Shown one piece after another: positions 12,919-24,500 of a stretch of DNA of 64,000 bases. Under the pieces are notes generated by a model that saw only the letters and a program-made list of their open reading frames with translations, searched no databases and was not told where the DNA came from. Numbering within the stretch: position 1 is the first letter of the stretch; each line of letters opens with the position of its first letter. This DNA is from Branchiostoma floridae. Its lineage: Eukaryota > Chordata > Leptocardii > Amphioxiformes > Branchiostomatidae. Made by a program: the position numbers and the translations under genes. Location of the stretch: contig NC_049981.1 in assembly GCF_000003815.2 (NCBI RefSeq), forward strand, positions 13,255,856 to 13,319,855, written 5' to 3'.

Positions 12919-14205
12919 GGGTGGGGGACTCAGTGTGACGACACTACTTTTTTTATTACTTTTCGTCAGAATCAGGGCTTAACTTGTTGTCATTCCGGCG
13001 TTATGAAATGTTTGTCTTCACTATGAAACTCTCAAATAACCGTACTTCAAGTATTCAGAACAAAACCACCAGAAGTGTCACGTAGAGACTAACCGTTTGG
13101 GCTAAGTCTAAACTAAAACTAATTTATCTTCATTCACCACGTTACACGATTGGTAAATCAGAGTAAGATTTGCATCGTGCGCGTGACAATTCTTAAAAAA
13201 ATGTTATCCACTGGGCAAATCTCTGTAAGATAACGGTTCTAACGTTCATTTCTAGGAAACAACTGTTAAAGAGTTTCTGACCAAAGATTTTAGTCGTGTG
13301 ATTCAATACATGAAACGATGACTTAAATGTACTTGTTTTAATCCGACTGTATTGTGAGACAGTGAGTATCATCACACATATAATTACAAATTTTCTGCAA
13401 TGTATGGACTGACAAAGCCGTTTAAATACAACCTTATATATTCTGTGATGACAGTACACGGATTGGTGCTCAGATACATTGTGTAATGTGATTGGGTGTA
13501 ATTTATAAATGTTCACAAGAAACGTTGTACATGTAGTTTTCGTTTCAAGTGTCATATTACAATAACGATATCTCAGTTTTCCATAAGAGATAGGACATGC
13601 ATGTCTAATGTATGATCGCAAGCACTGTTGTGGCAAAGTTGATCCTTCAAAGCGAAGAGCTCTGGCTTGAAATATAATGAGATATTGGGTCACAAATTGT
13701 TTCATATGAGTAGAATGTACGTTTCCTGTACATTGTCATTTTCTGAATCCCTACCACATTTAAATCTGAATCGCAATTTACGAAACAAGAAGACACAGAA
13801 CAAAAGCAAACTACGCGATTCTGTCTGTTAGTTATTAGTTAATAGATCAGCAGATCCGATTTCCTTTGAAAAAGCGGAAAATGTTTGAGTTGTTAAACAG
13901 AATGCTATAGTAGTTATTATCATAATCTAGTCATGTACATGTAGATAAATGTGGTTGTTCTATAGGAAAAAAAGTGTACTTGATTATATCTATTGACAGG
14001 ATTTTCGGAAGGATCCACTTTATCCAAATCTCAATCCTATGTCGTGAAACAAGAAAGTGTTGAGCTAGTGCAGCCGCACTATTGTCATTTGTTATTCAGT
14101 GTATTTAACGTTTAGATTGATAACCTTTTACACAATACATGTACTGCATGAACATCCAAACACTTCAAACACTTGCCTGTTCTAAACAGTGCAGTAGATT
14201 GAGGA
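12919..14205. other. Spacer between convergent genes
   Basis: AT-rich sequence between a plus-strand and a minus-strand gene, so it should hold both 3' UTRs. A 170-codon open frame on the minus strand (13193-13705) shows no domain or splice context and is probably chance. The 16-mer CAAATCTCAATCCTAT near 14024 recurs near 18039, beyond the receptor gene. Confidence 0.55.
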
Positions 14206-14242
14206 TGTGGCCCATGGTCTCCATCGTGAGTCTCTGCTTACT
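14206..14242 (-). repeat. Decayed repeat unit beyond the receptor stop codon
   Basis: Immediately past the stop codon the minus strand still matches the 45-bp unit (ACTCACGATGG then GGGCCACAT). The TAA falls where the Tyr codon would be, apparently through a 4-nt insertion. The tail was once at least one unit longer. Confidence 0.55.
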
Positions 14243-17177
14243 TTAAGGCTGGCGCTGTGGCCCTCGGTCTTCATCGTAAGTCACTGCATACGGCTGAAGC
14301 TGTTGCCCTGGGTCTTCATCATGGGTCACAGAATACGGCTGAAGCTGTGGCCCTGGGTCTTCATCATGGGTCACAGAATACGGCTGAAGCTGTGGCCCTG
14401 GGTCTTCATCGTGGGTCACTGCATGTGGCTGACGCTGTTGCCCTGGGTCTTCATCGTAAGTCACAGAATACTGCTGAAGCTGTGGCCCTGGGTCTTCATC
14501 ATGGGTCACAGAATACGGCTGAAGCTGCGGCCCTGGGTCTTCATCATGGGTCACTGCATGTGGCTGACGCTGTTGCCCTGGGTCTTCATCGTAAGTCACA
14601 GAATACGGCTGAAGGTGTGGCCCTGGGTCTTCATCATGGGTCACAGAATACGGCTGAAGCTGTTGTGCTGGGTCTTCATCATGGGTCACTGCACAAGACT
14701 GAAGCTGTTGCCCTGGGTCTTCATCCTGGGTCACTGCATGTGGCTGACGCTGTTGCCCTGGGTCTTCATCATGGGTCACTGCATGTGGCTGACGCTGTTG
14801 CCCTGGGTCTTCATCGTAAGTCACAGAATACGGCTGAAGCTGTGGCCCTGGGTCTTCATCCTGGGTCACTGCATGTGGCTGACGCTGTTGCCCTGGGTCT
14901 TCATCATGGGTCACTGCATGTGGCTGACGCTGTGGCCCTGGGTCTTCATCATGGGTCACTGCATACGGCTGAAGCTGTGGCCCTGGGTCTTCATCCTGGG
15001 TCACTGCATGTGGCTGACGCTGTTGCCCTGGGTCTTCATCATGGGTCACTGCATGTGGCTGACGCTGTGGCCCTGGGTCTTCATCATGGGTCACTGCATA
15101 CGGCTGAAGCTGTGGCCCTGGGTCTTCATTGTGGGTCACATCCACGTTGAAGGAGGTCACTGAAGAAGGCTGAAGCTCCTTATTTTCCCCGTCACCTGTC
15201 ACATCATTAGCAAAGGTCACTGCATGCTGCTCAGTGGTACAGCTGTCTTCTGACATCTGGTCACGAGTTGAGGTTGTCGTTGCACACGGTGGAGGCTTGC
15301 GAGTTTTCCCTTTCCCTGTCCCATCCATGTAGGTCACGGAATATGACTGAATGGAATCATTTTCTTCTGATGTCTGGTCAGGAGCTAATGTTGTCGTTGC
15401 ATATGGCGGAAGCTTGCCATTTTTCCCTTTCCCTGAAACATCCATGTAGGTCACAGCGTATGGCTGAATGGTACTGCTGTCTTCTGATGTCTGATCATGA
15501 GTTGGGTTCGGTCGTCCGTCTGTAGCTGAGATTCTGCCAGATGCCTGCAGCTCAGCGTCTGTGCACACCGCGTACGGTTCAATGTTCTGACATGATTCTC
15601 CATTCGGTACATTTTGTTCAGCATCACAGCAGTTGCAGAGTGAGAAGATAGCCACTAATGCCAACACAAAGAGGAGTGGTATGACGACAGCAGCGGTCAT
15701 GGCAAACAGATAATATAGACGTGTCTCCTCTTCGTTATTCTTGCTGATTCTGTCTCCTGGATGGATAGCTACATAGTCCATCTCTGTTGTATTATCAGAG
15801 ACTGATACGTCGCTTGTGTATGGTACCTCCGTGTGGTCCTCGGTTGGGATCGCCTCATTGTAGATGAGCTTGTTGACAGATGAACTGGTTGTTGATACAG
15901 TGCTTGTAGTGCCTGCTGTGAGGTACATATCATCACAATTTCCATCAGACCCGATCCTTTGACGTGACTTGTTCATGTTACTCCGGTCTACATTGGCCCT
16001 CAAGGTGCTGAGGAGAGTACCTCTCAGTTCAGCTGGTGAAGTGCACTTCAGAGAATCGGGGCTGGAAATAAAGTCCAAGTCCGGTAGGCTGCAGATGAAC
16101 CATTTGAGATTCTTGTTACAGTTCAGATCATTGTTTTCTATCTCAAGGCGTAAGTGCAGGATTTTGTTCAGCAACAAGACTTTGTGATTGATGGCTGTGA
16201 TGCGGTTTCCTTGTAGGTTTGCCCATTTCAGTGCTGTGGGCTGGAGGAGCGCATCAACAGGCACAGACCACAGGTTGTTGTTGGAGAGTGACAGGGAGAC
16301 AAGAAGATGTAGGCCCCTGAATGCATACTGGGAAATGGAGGAGATTGCATTCTTGTCGAGGGACAGATGAAAGAGACCCTCAAGTCCAAGGAATGCACCG
16401 GGTTCTGAAGATAAACAAAAGAGAACCATGAATAGTCCAATTGGGGACCGACAACAGCAACTACCCAGATACCAAAATGTGCACAGACTGTAACGACTGA
16501 TCCATTTACTCTGGGAATGATCATCATTTTTTTTTCATAAGTATGATGGGAGTGGTCGAGGTGTGGCTCCCCTCAAACACGGGGTGACATGCATGAGACA
16601 CAAGAAAGTATGATATGATATCGCTGATGGGGAATATGGCATTTAACTTACAACAGTTGCTACACATCAGCATATTTGATAACACACACGGCGTCAAAAT
16701 TGATCTCAACATACCTAGATTGGAGATGCGGTTGTCATTAAGGTAGAGGAATCGCAGCAGTGAGAGACCTCGGAAGGCCCCTGGCTGGATTGTGGAAACG
16801 TTTGACCTTCGGATGTGAAGGATCCAAACGTCTGAGAAGCTTGCAAAAGACCCCTCTGGTATTGTAGAAGACCAGAGATTCCTGATGAAGATTGATAGTT
16901 CTTTTCTGTCATCATCACGATCAGTCGGTATGTTGTTCAGACAGGTCGGTATGGAGTCCAGACACACAGGGAAACTGTACGTCCCTCCATACCCAACCCA
17001 GCTGCAGGGTGACCCCTCCCCGTCTTCATATGGACAGGGACAGTGAACTCGGGATTTTCCTGAAGGTTTATGTTCGAATGCATAACAGCAGACTATGCAC
17101 CGTGGTACTGCTTCAACCACAGCATACAGACGATTCGAGACCAAAAGTAGCACGAGCAACACCTTGCCTCCCGTCAT
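14243..17177 (-). CDS. Leucine-rich-repeat transmembrane receptor with a repetitive Tyr/His cytoplasmic tail
   Basis: Exon 1 is 16715-17177 and exon 2 is 14243-16404, joined in phase through a split Glu codon (CTA G / AA CCC) to give 874 residues. Residues 1-24 are a signal peptide (VLLVLLLVSNRLYAVV). Next come a Cys-rich N-cap, about five LRRs with typical spacing (LRFLYLNDNRISNLEPGAFLG, in part; LVSLSLSNNNLWSVP), and an LRR C-cap (NDLNCNKNLKWFICSLP). A Ser/Thr-rich stalk leads to one membrane helix at about 385-411 (FAMTAAVVIPLLFVLALVAIF) followed by CNCC. The tail has three older long repeats containing PYAVT/SYSVT/QHAVT, then 19 full 15-residue units and a partial one (residues 579-874). 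Likely a cell-surface binding protein with multiple phosphorylation or docking sites. The +3 residue after Tyr is Thr, so the motif is not an ITIM. The ligand is unknown and no named orthologue is recognised. Confidence 0.85.
14246..15133 (-). repeat. 45-bp coding minisatellite, 19 units plus 11 codons (receptor tail)
   Basis: Read on the minus strand, each unit encodes [HYQ]DEDPGxQxQP[YH][AS]VT. Of the 19 full units, 10 have Tyr, 8 have His and 1 has Cys at the key position. Units 2-10 form three triplets (His, His, Tyr or Cys) and units 13-18 form two triplets (His, Tyr, Tyr), showing a 135-bp higher-order period. Because 45 is a multiple of 3, other frames on both strands are also open for about 900 bp; these are shadows. 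Confidence 0.93.
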
Positions 17178-18395
17178 CGTTATGACAAGTAGAAATGTGT
17201 TCTGATATTTCTCAATGCATATCTTCAGTAATAACCACCTACATTTGCATGTGATAACTACAGGCTCCTAAACTGGGTCAGTTGCCAATTGTGTGACAGA
17301 TTAGTCTGAAGCAATAGCTGATATTTTTCATTTGGCATGTTTAAACGTTATTTTCTCCCAAAGCTTGATTTAAAGTAAAAATGTATTCTCGTAATCTTTT
17401 AATTTATAATCTTACAAAAGTCATCTAATTTATGCATTGCAATATTCTATTGCAAATTGTCTAGACCAGTTATCGACTTCGATATATTTTATGAATTGCT
17501 CATGTTTTCATTTTTGATATAATGATATGAAGAAAAGTTTTTATAGCGGGAACTTATCTCATATTTCATCAAGAAGTTAAAAAAATGGCTAACTTACGAG
17601 TGTTTGTAGAGATGCTTTCAACATGATCTAATATTAAACCAATGAATAGATAACACTTTCTGTACTTTGAGAGCTCATCAAGTAAACACAGTAGATATTG
17701 ACAGGAAGTATTTATATTGCATCGAAAAACCTTACAGCCAATGTCTATACATTTAATTCCCTCTGGCTAAGCAAAAAAAAAGAAAACACCAATTTGGATG
17801 ATTTTGGTATTATAAAAAAATGATTTGAGTATCAAAAAGGCCAAATGTTCTCAAGGGAAAGTGGATGATTCCCGTACATATCAAACGCTATTCATGACTC
17901 GAAATAGACATTGTGTGTATGAACACATATAGCGCTTTGGCTGATGTGACATGAGCTCTACCACGCCTTCAAAATCGATGTTTCCTTTTTACAATCGTGC
18001 TTTAAAAAATGCCATTTTGCATCTATGTGATGTTTATTCAAATCTCAATCCTATTTTGTAACAAGCGGGGTGGTTATGAATTATGTTAGGGTTGTTTTGG
18101 GGCAATAGATCCACCTTTTCTTTCACAATGCGGTCAGGTGTGTAGTTTAATTAAAAGTGTAATACAACTTTTGCCGCCGAAAGGAGCACATGATGCGTGG
18201 GATTTTTGGTAGAAAATCATCGTCTTTTGTTAATTCCATCTAATGACTAAAATGGTGATTAGATAAAGTGATATATTCCAATTAAGATTTAGGCCCACAT
18301 AACATTTCGATTTGACACATGTTCACATTTTTGACCTCTTTGACGACTTTGTCTCCGATGACCTTTATCTGAATATATGTTTATGATCGTTTATC
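17178..18395. other. Upstream region of the receptor gene; no gene seen
   Basis: AT-rich DNA without a supported coding frame. It includes the receptor's promoter side (17178 up to about 17.5 kb). Segments at 17183-17290 and about 17490 recur downstream in the duplicated block at 18.4-19.1 kb. Confidence 0.5.
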
Positions 18396-18600
18396 ACGTT
18401 GGACACGGTAAAATTCTTCACGTACAACATATAGATGGCTTGAGACCAAAGGTAGTACAAGTAACGCCTTGCGTCCAGTTGTTGACCACTTACAAATATT
18501 TCTCAATGCGTTATTTCACAGGAGCCACCTTACTTTGCATTCAATTTGTTATATAAAGGCATTATCTGGGTCAGTTGCCAATCTTGCTACTAATAAGTCT
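18396..18600 (-). pseudogene. Relic of a duplicated first exon of the LRR receptor
   Basis: On the minus strand this segment aligns with receptor exon 1 and its upstream flank (17131-17290). The signal-peptide region reads TGRKALLVLPLVSSHLY against TGGKVLLVLLLVSNRLY in the gene. The start codon is gone and the frame decays after about 25 codons. Upstream flank elements (TTTCTCAATGC, CTGGGTCAGTTGCCAAT on the plus strand) are shared in the same order. With the 16-mer shared near 14024 and 18039, this suggests an old tandem duplicate that lost its middle. Confidence 0.65.
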
Positions 18601-18830
18601 GACGTAGTTTTGGATGTTTTAAACATTGCGGAGAAAAGATTTGCGAAGCCTTCGACAGCTTTGTCTCAACGAACATTACTTTGAATGTACATGTATGTAC
18701 AAAATGTAAAGGTAGTATCTGGGTCAGGTGCCAATCTTGCTACATATTAGTCTGAAGTAGTTTTTGATGTTTGGGAAGAAACAATTTGCGAAGTCTTCGA
18801 CAGCTTCGTCTCAAAGAACGTTGACCAGAA
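18557..18830. repeat. Two tandem copies of about 147 bp in the duplicated receptor flank
   Basis: The plus strand segment starting ATCTGGGTCAGTTGCCAATC at about 18565 recurs from about 18715 with the same order of blocks (AATCTTGCTAC, TTTGCGAAG, TTCGACAGCTT, GTCTCAA). A further, weaker copy of the receptor flank spans about 18930-19060. Confidence 0.7.
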
Positions 18831-19060
18831 TGTACAAAATGTTTGAATCTTTGAATCAGTATGATAGCTGACTAGAAATGCTGCAAGCATACATGTACTA
18901 TGGTTCGATATATATAGCTTGATAACATAGAAAAATGTGTTCTGATGTTTTTAATAGATTTTTAATCATTATCAAAATATGCATGTCATTCTCAATATGG
19001 CGGTTTGTAATCTGCGTCTAATGGCGTCATACATTAGTCTGCAGGAATTGCTCATGTTTT

Positions 19061-21531
19061 TATTTTGGATTTTTTAAAACTGATTTTTAGGCCATTACAA
19101 TGGCCTACCAAATGGATGCCGTGTGCAATTTGGAGGTTAAAAATGAACATGCCTTCATTTTTGTTTTATCTCTCTTTTACATGTGGTTGACATGAAACGT
19201 AATTGCAAACCCACACACGCACGCACACGTACATTCATTCACAGACACACACACTGGCTGATGAGTCAGTTTTCTTGAATATTCCATCCATTTATTCATA
19301 TACATACCCTTTTCATTGTCTTTATTTCAAGCAAAGGTAATGAACAAGACACTTATACCAAGAAAGAAAGCAAGCATACATTTAATAAACAGAACAGCCA
19401 CCAAGTTCTCACAACAGTTTGAAGGCAAGTTCAGTTACTCTGCAACAACATCAAGTATACAGTAACATCTAATGACAATGGTTGTACCATAGCAGCTATC
19501 TTGACATTACTCAGCAGCAAGTGTGTACATTTCCAGCTGTTTTTAATGACCGTTAACGTCCATTTTGTAGCTTTCCACAGAAACACACGTTTGTACACAA
19601 TCATGCTCATCAAAGACAACAGTAGCTGACATGGAAATCTTCAATAGTAACATTTTTTCTTTTTCATCATGACACATCTTCATTGCATCTGATATATCTC
19701 ACCTATTTAGCACACATCTTAAGATAGATAACAACAATGAGCATGTATTGCTTTATTTATAACACTGTGAATTGATCATGGAAACCATCTCTATAGAGAT
19801 GCTATATATATTGCTAAAGGAATATCAGCATCTTATTGCAACATTTCAATTCCACTCAAAGCTTCAACTCAATTTTCTCATCTGTAAATTGTAATACAGA
19901 GGTATAATAGAGTTGTGGACATCATTGCTTTCACAGGTACCTGTGTGTATGTATCATTATACATCAATATAAATCCATAAAAAGACATGTGCAGAGAAGG
20001 ATTTTCATAATACAACTATGTTTTAGTTGGTAGGATAGAAGTTATCATACTTTCAACAACTTGTGGAATCTTCAGAGACAGAAAAAATAAAAAGAGATGG
20101 ATTCTAAACACATGGTTTAGTATTTTGATGGAGTATTCAAAAGCAATAAAATTGCATTTGTGTTTGTCATTTATTTAAGTTTGCAGTAGCTAAACAAATC
20201 TTGTCATATAATTTTCCAAACAAACTTTAATTTAGTTATATATTAGAAGCTGGCAATTGTGCATATCTAAAAGTCATGTTGAATAACCAACATCACTGTT
20301 GATATTCCATTTAAGAGATATGACAAAGGAAGTGGATATCCTGAAATGTATGCCAAGCATTATTTTTTTCAATTTTCAAAATAACATTTTCTACATTTTG
20401 CACAGTCATGGGCAAAATACAACAAATTTTAACACTTGTTGAGGTTATAACCTTATCTCCTACCATCAATGCAAATATGCACTTCTTGATTAGAAACAAA
20501 GAATGAAGATAAACTTTACACATAGTCATCCTAATTCTTCAGGGAACCAATCCAGGTATTATGTAGTAGGCAGCTGTCAAGTACTAAGGGCTAAAAGTGA
20601 CAGTAACATTTCATCAACTTGTATTAAGGTTCAAGAGGGGACGTTTTTTTCTGATTGTCATATTTTATGTGTGCAAAGGTATATTCCATTCAATTTAAAA
20701 AAAAAACATGTACTTGGATGGACTTGTGGAACAGTTAACATACCTACAGTAACATCCACCCAACTTATCCTAAGTTGTTAGTATAGCAGCCTAAACTGTT
20801 TTATCAAGTAGTGAATTCAGTGACACAAATAAACAGCACAAATTATCTCAGATGGTACAGGACCATCCAGTGACCTATCCTACATAAATTTGATATAATT
20901 ATATATCAACATACCTCTTCAGTGTTTTCCAAACACCTTAAACAAGGTAAGAATGTCTTTAAGTTAACCAATATGCCCAATGTTTTGCACCACTTAAACA
21001 AAGCATAAAATTACAACTTGCATATTACATTTACCTATTCTCATTACTGATAACACAAGCCTTATTTAAATAAAAAAATTCTCAAATCATATGGCATAGC
21101 TAATAGTAACCTATCACAGAATCTTTTTTATAGAACTGCCTGACAAATACTTTCATGACAATGTGATGAAGATTTTTTATACTTGAGGAAAGCTACTCCT
21201 ATAATAATATCTATACAATGGGAACCAATAAAATTAAATCAAATTAAATCAAACTAAATTACTAAATGGCAATGCCATCTCTCATCTGGTCATTTTTCTA
21301 TCAGGTATCTACTTTCAGTGCAAATTTTAAAAACAGCCTCACAGCAGAGCATTTATTGGACAAAAGTGACACAGAATTGTTAGTTTATGTGTTCCCTGTA
21401 CCTGATAATGTTAGATATATGACACAACATCTACATTGCCAACACTGCCATTGTCACTTGCCATGAGAAATGGTGCAAGTTTGATGCAGTGGACTGATGT
21501 TCTACTGAGGTGCTCAGAACGGCTGATGTTC
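19061..21531. other. Region downstream of VPS13; no coding sequence seen
   Basis: AT-rich DNA between the VPS13 stop codon (21532) and the receptor relics; most of it is probably VPS13 3' UTR or spacer. A short (CA)n-like tract lies at about 19205-19255. Minus-strand AATAAA hexamers occur near 19321 and 19752, but I cannot tell which is used. Open frames here are short and without recognisable protein. Confidence 0.5.
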
Positions 21532-24500
21532 CTATTTCGGTGCGCTGAACTTGTCCATGGCTTCCTTCAGTTTTCCCAGGACGTGCTATGGATAAAAGAA
21601 GTACAATCATGTAAAATAAGATGTGCAACATGCTCATGTAAGCACTGTCTATAAGAAAAAGAGCATTAAAAAGCACAACATCTTTCTGTATAACAAATTG
21701 CTACAAGTTGTTAGTAAACACTTGCTGGTAGCGTACTTAGATGTTAATGAACACTGTTATCAGTCAAATCAGAATTTCTATGGCTTGAAAAGGAGACAGT
21801 ACAAACTAAGAACATGTAAGTTTGGTACCCAATCCTTATGATTAAAATGTCTAATTAAAAATAAATTGTGCATAGACCAAAAAAGTACTTAGTCTACTGT
21901 TCCATGCCATATCAGTAATACAAATGTAAGTAAATATTAATCTTAAACTTGGAGCAACTACAAAACTGATCAGTCTACTCCAAAATTTCAAATATTCTTG
22001 TCTGTTGGGGTTAGACAACAGAAAAAAGGTTAATTTCATAACACATATCCAGTGTACCGGTACAAAACCATTTTTTTTTGTTCCACCAATCCAGAAAAAA
22101 TGGACCTGAAAATAATCAGTGGACTGGATGTTGGACCGATTAGAAAATTAACAGATTATACCGGCAGGCGTTCACATGTTTTGTCAGATACTTCACCAAA
22201 CAAAATTCATTGTAGCAAAATGGATAATTAAGTCCAGGTTCAGGTCCAGATCCTGTACCTGAATTTTCTGTACCGGTACCCACCCCTAACATATACCATA
22301 GTACAAACTGTATATGGTATTGAAGTTAGACATAATAAGAACACTATTATACAGGAACACAAAATCATGCCTCTAGTATTCCAACATCAATGGAGAAAAC
22401 AATAATTCCATGAGTTCCACACGAGTGTTAGTTGTCTTTCCAGACTACAGAACTAGAGGGAGCTGTGTGAACTCTACAAGACAAGGGGAGGAGGGTTTAC
22501 CCTGGCATCAGGCTCCCCGGGTGGGCGCTGTTTCAGAGGGAACACAATCACAGGGATTTCAACATGTGCAGCTAAACAGGACAATTCTCCACAAAACACC
22601 TTAGAATATTGCACTTGCTCAGGACATCATTATTCATAAACCAGTAGCCATTTTCCTTGTGGTGAAATGTTACAGTACAAGTCAATCACTGAAATTTGGA
22701 ATTTATGTGTATGATGACTTGTGGCAGGAAGACACACTCTATAGTGAAAATTTTTTAACCTTTTCACTATGGAATTTACCAACACAGATGAGCTTTCATT
22801 TGGAAGACGCAGTCTGCTTTCAAATTGACTGTACCAATCAATAAATCACTAAATAACTAGCCATGTGTAGACTATATTCAACAGAAAGACCTGATCACTT
22901 TGAAAACGATAATTTGTGATATGCAAACAACTTTAAATCTAATGTGATACAAACATTTCTATACTGATATCTAAGTCATCAAAGCTTTTAGCTGACCAAA
23001 TCAGACCAATTTAGGTTCCGGGTCGGAGTTCAAATCTGACCGGAGTTGGCGGAAGGGTGGTGTAATAGGCCGGAAGTGCACTGTTGTCTCCCTAACTTTT
23101 GCTCCCTATGGCTTGGTGATCGTTATAGCTGAGCATAGATTTGTCGTATTTTCTGAAAAGCCCGTGGGTTGTATTGTTTTTGTGCGAGGAGTAGTTGGTC
23201 GGCCAGCGAAACCATTTTTGTATTAGTCCGCTGCAACGGTGATGCGGTTTTTTCGCCTGATGACCCAAATAGCGGCGTTTTTCATGCGATTTCGAAGAAA
23301 TGACGTCATCGGAGATTGCAAAAAAGTTATCACATGGAATTTTTTTATTTTCAATTTACACAAACATGAAGAATTTAGCTTCTCTACCACGTAGGCCGTT
23401 ATCCTGGGAAAATTCATTTTTTCCAAGCAGTTTCGATCAAAAAAGTGTTAAAAAATTATAGTTTTCGGGTCCAAAATTAAAATTTTACTACATATCTAAC
23501 CAAAATAAAGAGGCAACAGACGGTACCAATAGGTTTGTCGGAAAGAGACAGTAAACGTCTTTCCGCCATATTGATTAAGTTTCGCGTCCTACGTTTACTA
23601 GCGGAACTGTAGCCCTTCGACCTGAGGCTGCCCGCCAACCTCCGAAATCGTAAAAGAAACTCCGGTCCGATACCTGAAGATCAGGTAAAGGGTGAATCCT
23701 ATTTATCCCAAGTATACAAAACAATGAATCATTTGCATACTCAGAAATCATTTGCATACTCAGGACAATAGTTGCATTGTTGAAGAAGTAAAGAAAACTC
23801 CCACCTGTGCAAATTTCTTGTCTGTAAAGTTGATGATCTTCCCAGCAGTGGGGCTCTTGAGGAAGGCTGGTTTCTTTACAAGCTGTCTGCCCTCCTGCAC
23901 AAGACAATGGGGCGATAAATGGTCATGATGTGCAGTCATAAAAATGGAATCTTCTATCTAGTTTAAAACATTTATTCCAAACAACCAGCAGCATGAAAAC
24001 ACAACTGATATCACTCAACTATTAGTAGCATCTTCTGGCATGTTAGTAACAATAATAGGCCTACAGAATAACCATACTTTTTTTTATCCAGGACCACCAC
24101 TTGCATTACACAATAAAAAGGAACTTGACCAAACACAATTATAGCAAGTAGTGACCCTGGTCTATTGGTCTAGTATTGAATGGTATGGCTTTTGTTGCCA
24201 GCTGTCAGCCAATCAGGTACTATCCCAACTGTTGTTGGAAGAGAAACTGTCATCCAATCATGTCACTGTTTACTGTCCAGAGGCAATATGATTGGCTGCA
24301 GCTATAGCCCTCTAGAGTCTTGTATAGGTCTAATAGCTTAAACAACTTCAAAAATATCTACTTAAAACTTCTAAGCAGTCCAACAGTGCAAACATGCAAC
24401 TAACCCCTCACTAGAAGTGTCAGGGTAACTTTGAATGATAGTTTTGTTGGACTTCCTATATGCAGTGTCATGCAAAATGGCCTTCTACAGCTAACATGTG

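Noticed and set aside
13193-13705. 170-codon minus-strand open frame between convergent genes
   Set aside because: AT-rich, no domain, no splice context, and it overlaps the expected 3' UTR region.
14207-15163. Two plus-strand open frames of about 300 codons opposite the receptor tail
   Set aside because: They are antisense shadows of the 45-bp coding repeat; a period divisible by 3 keeps several frames open.
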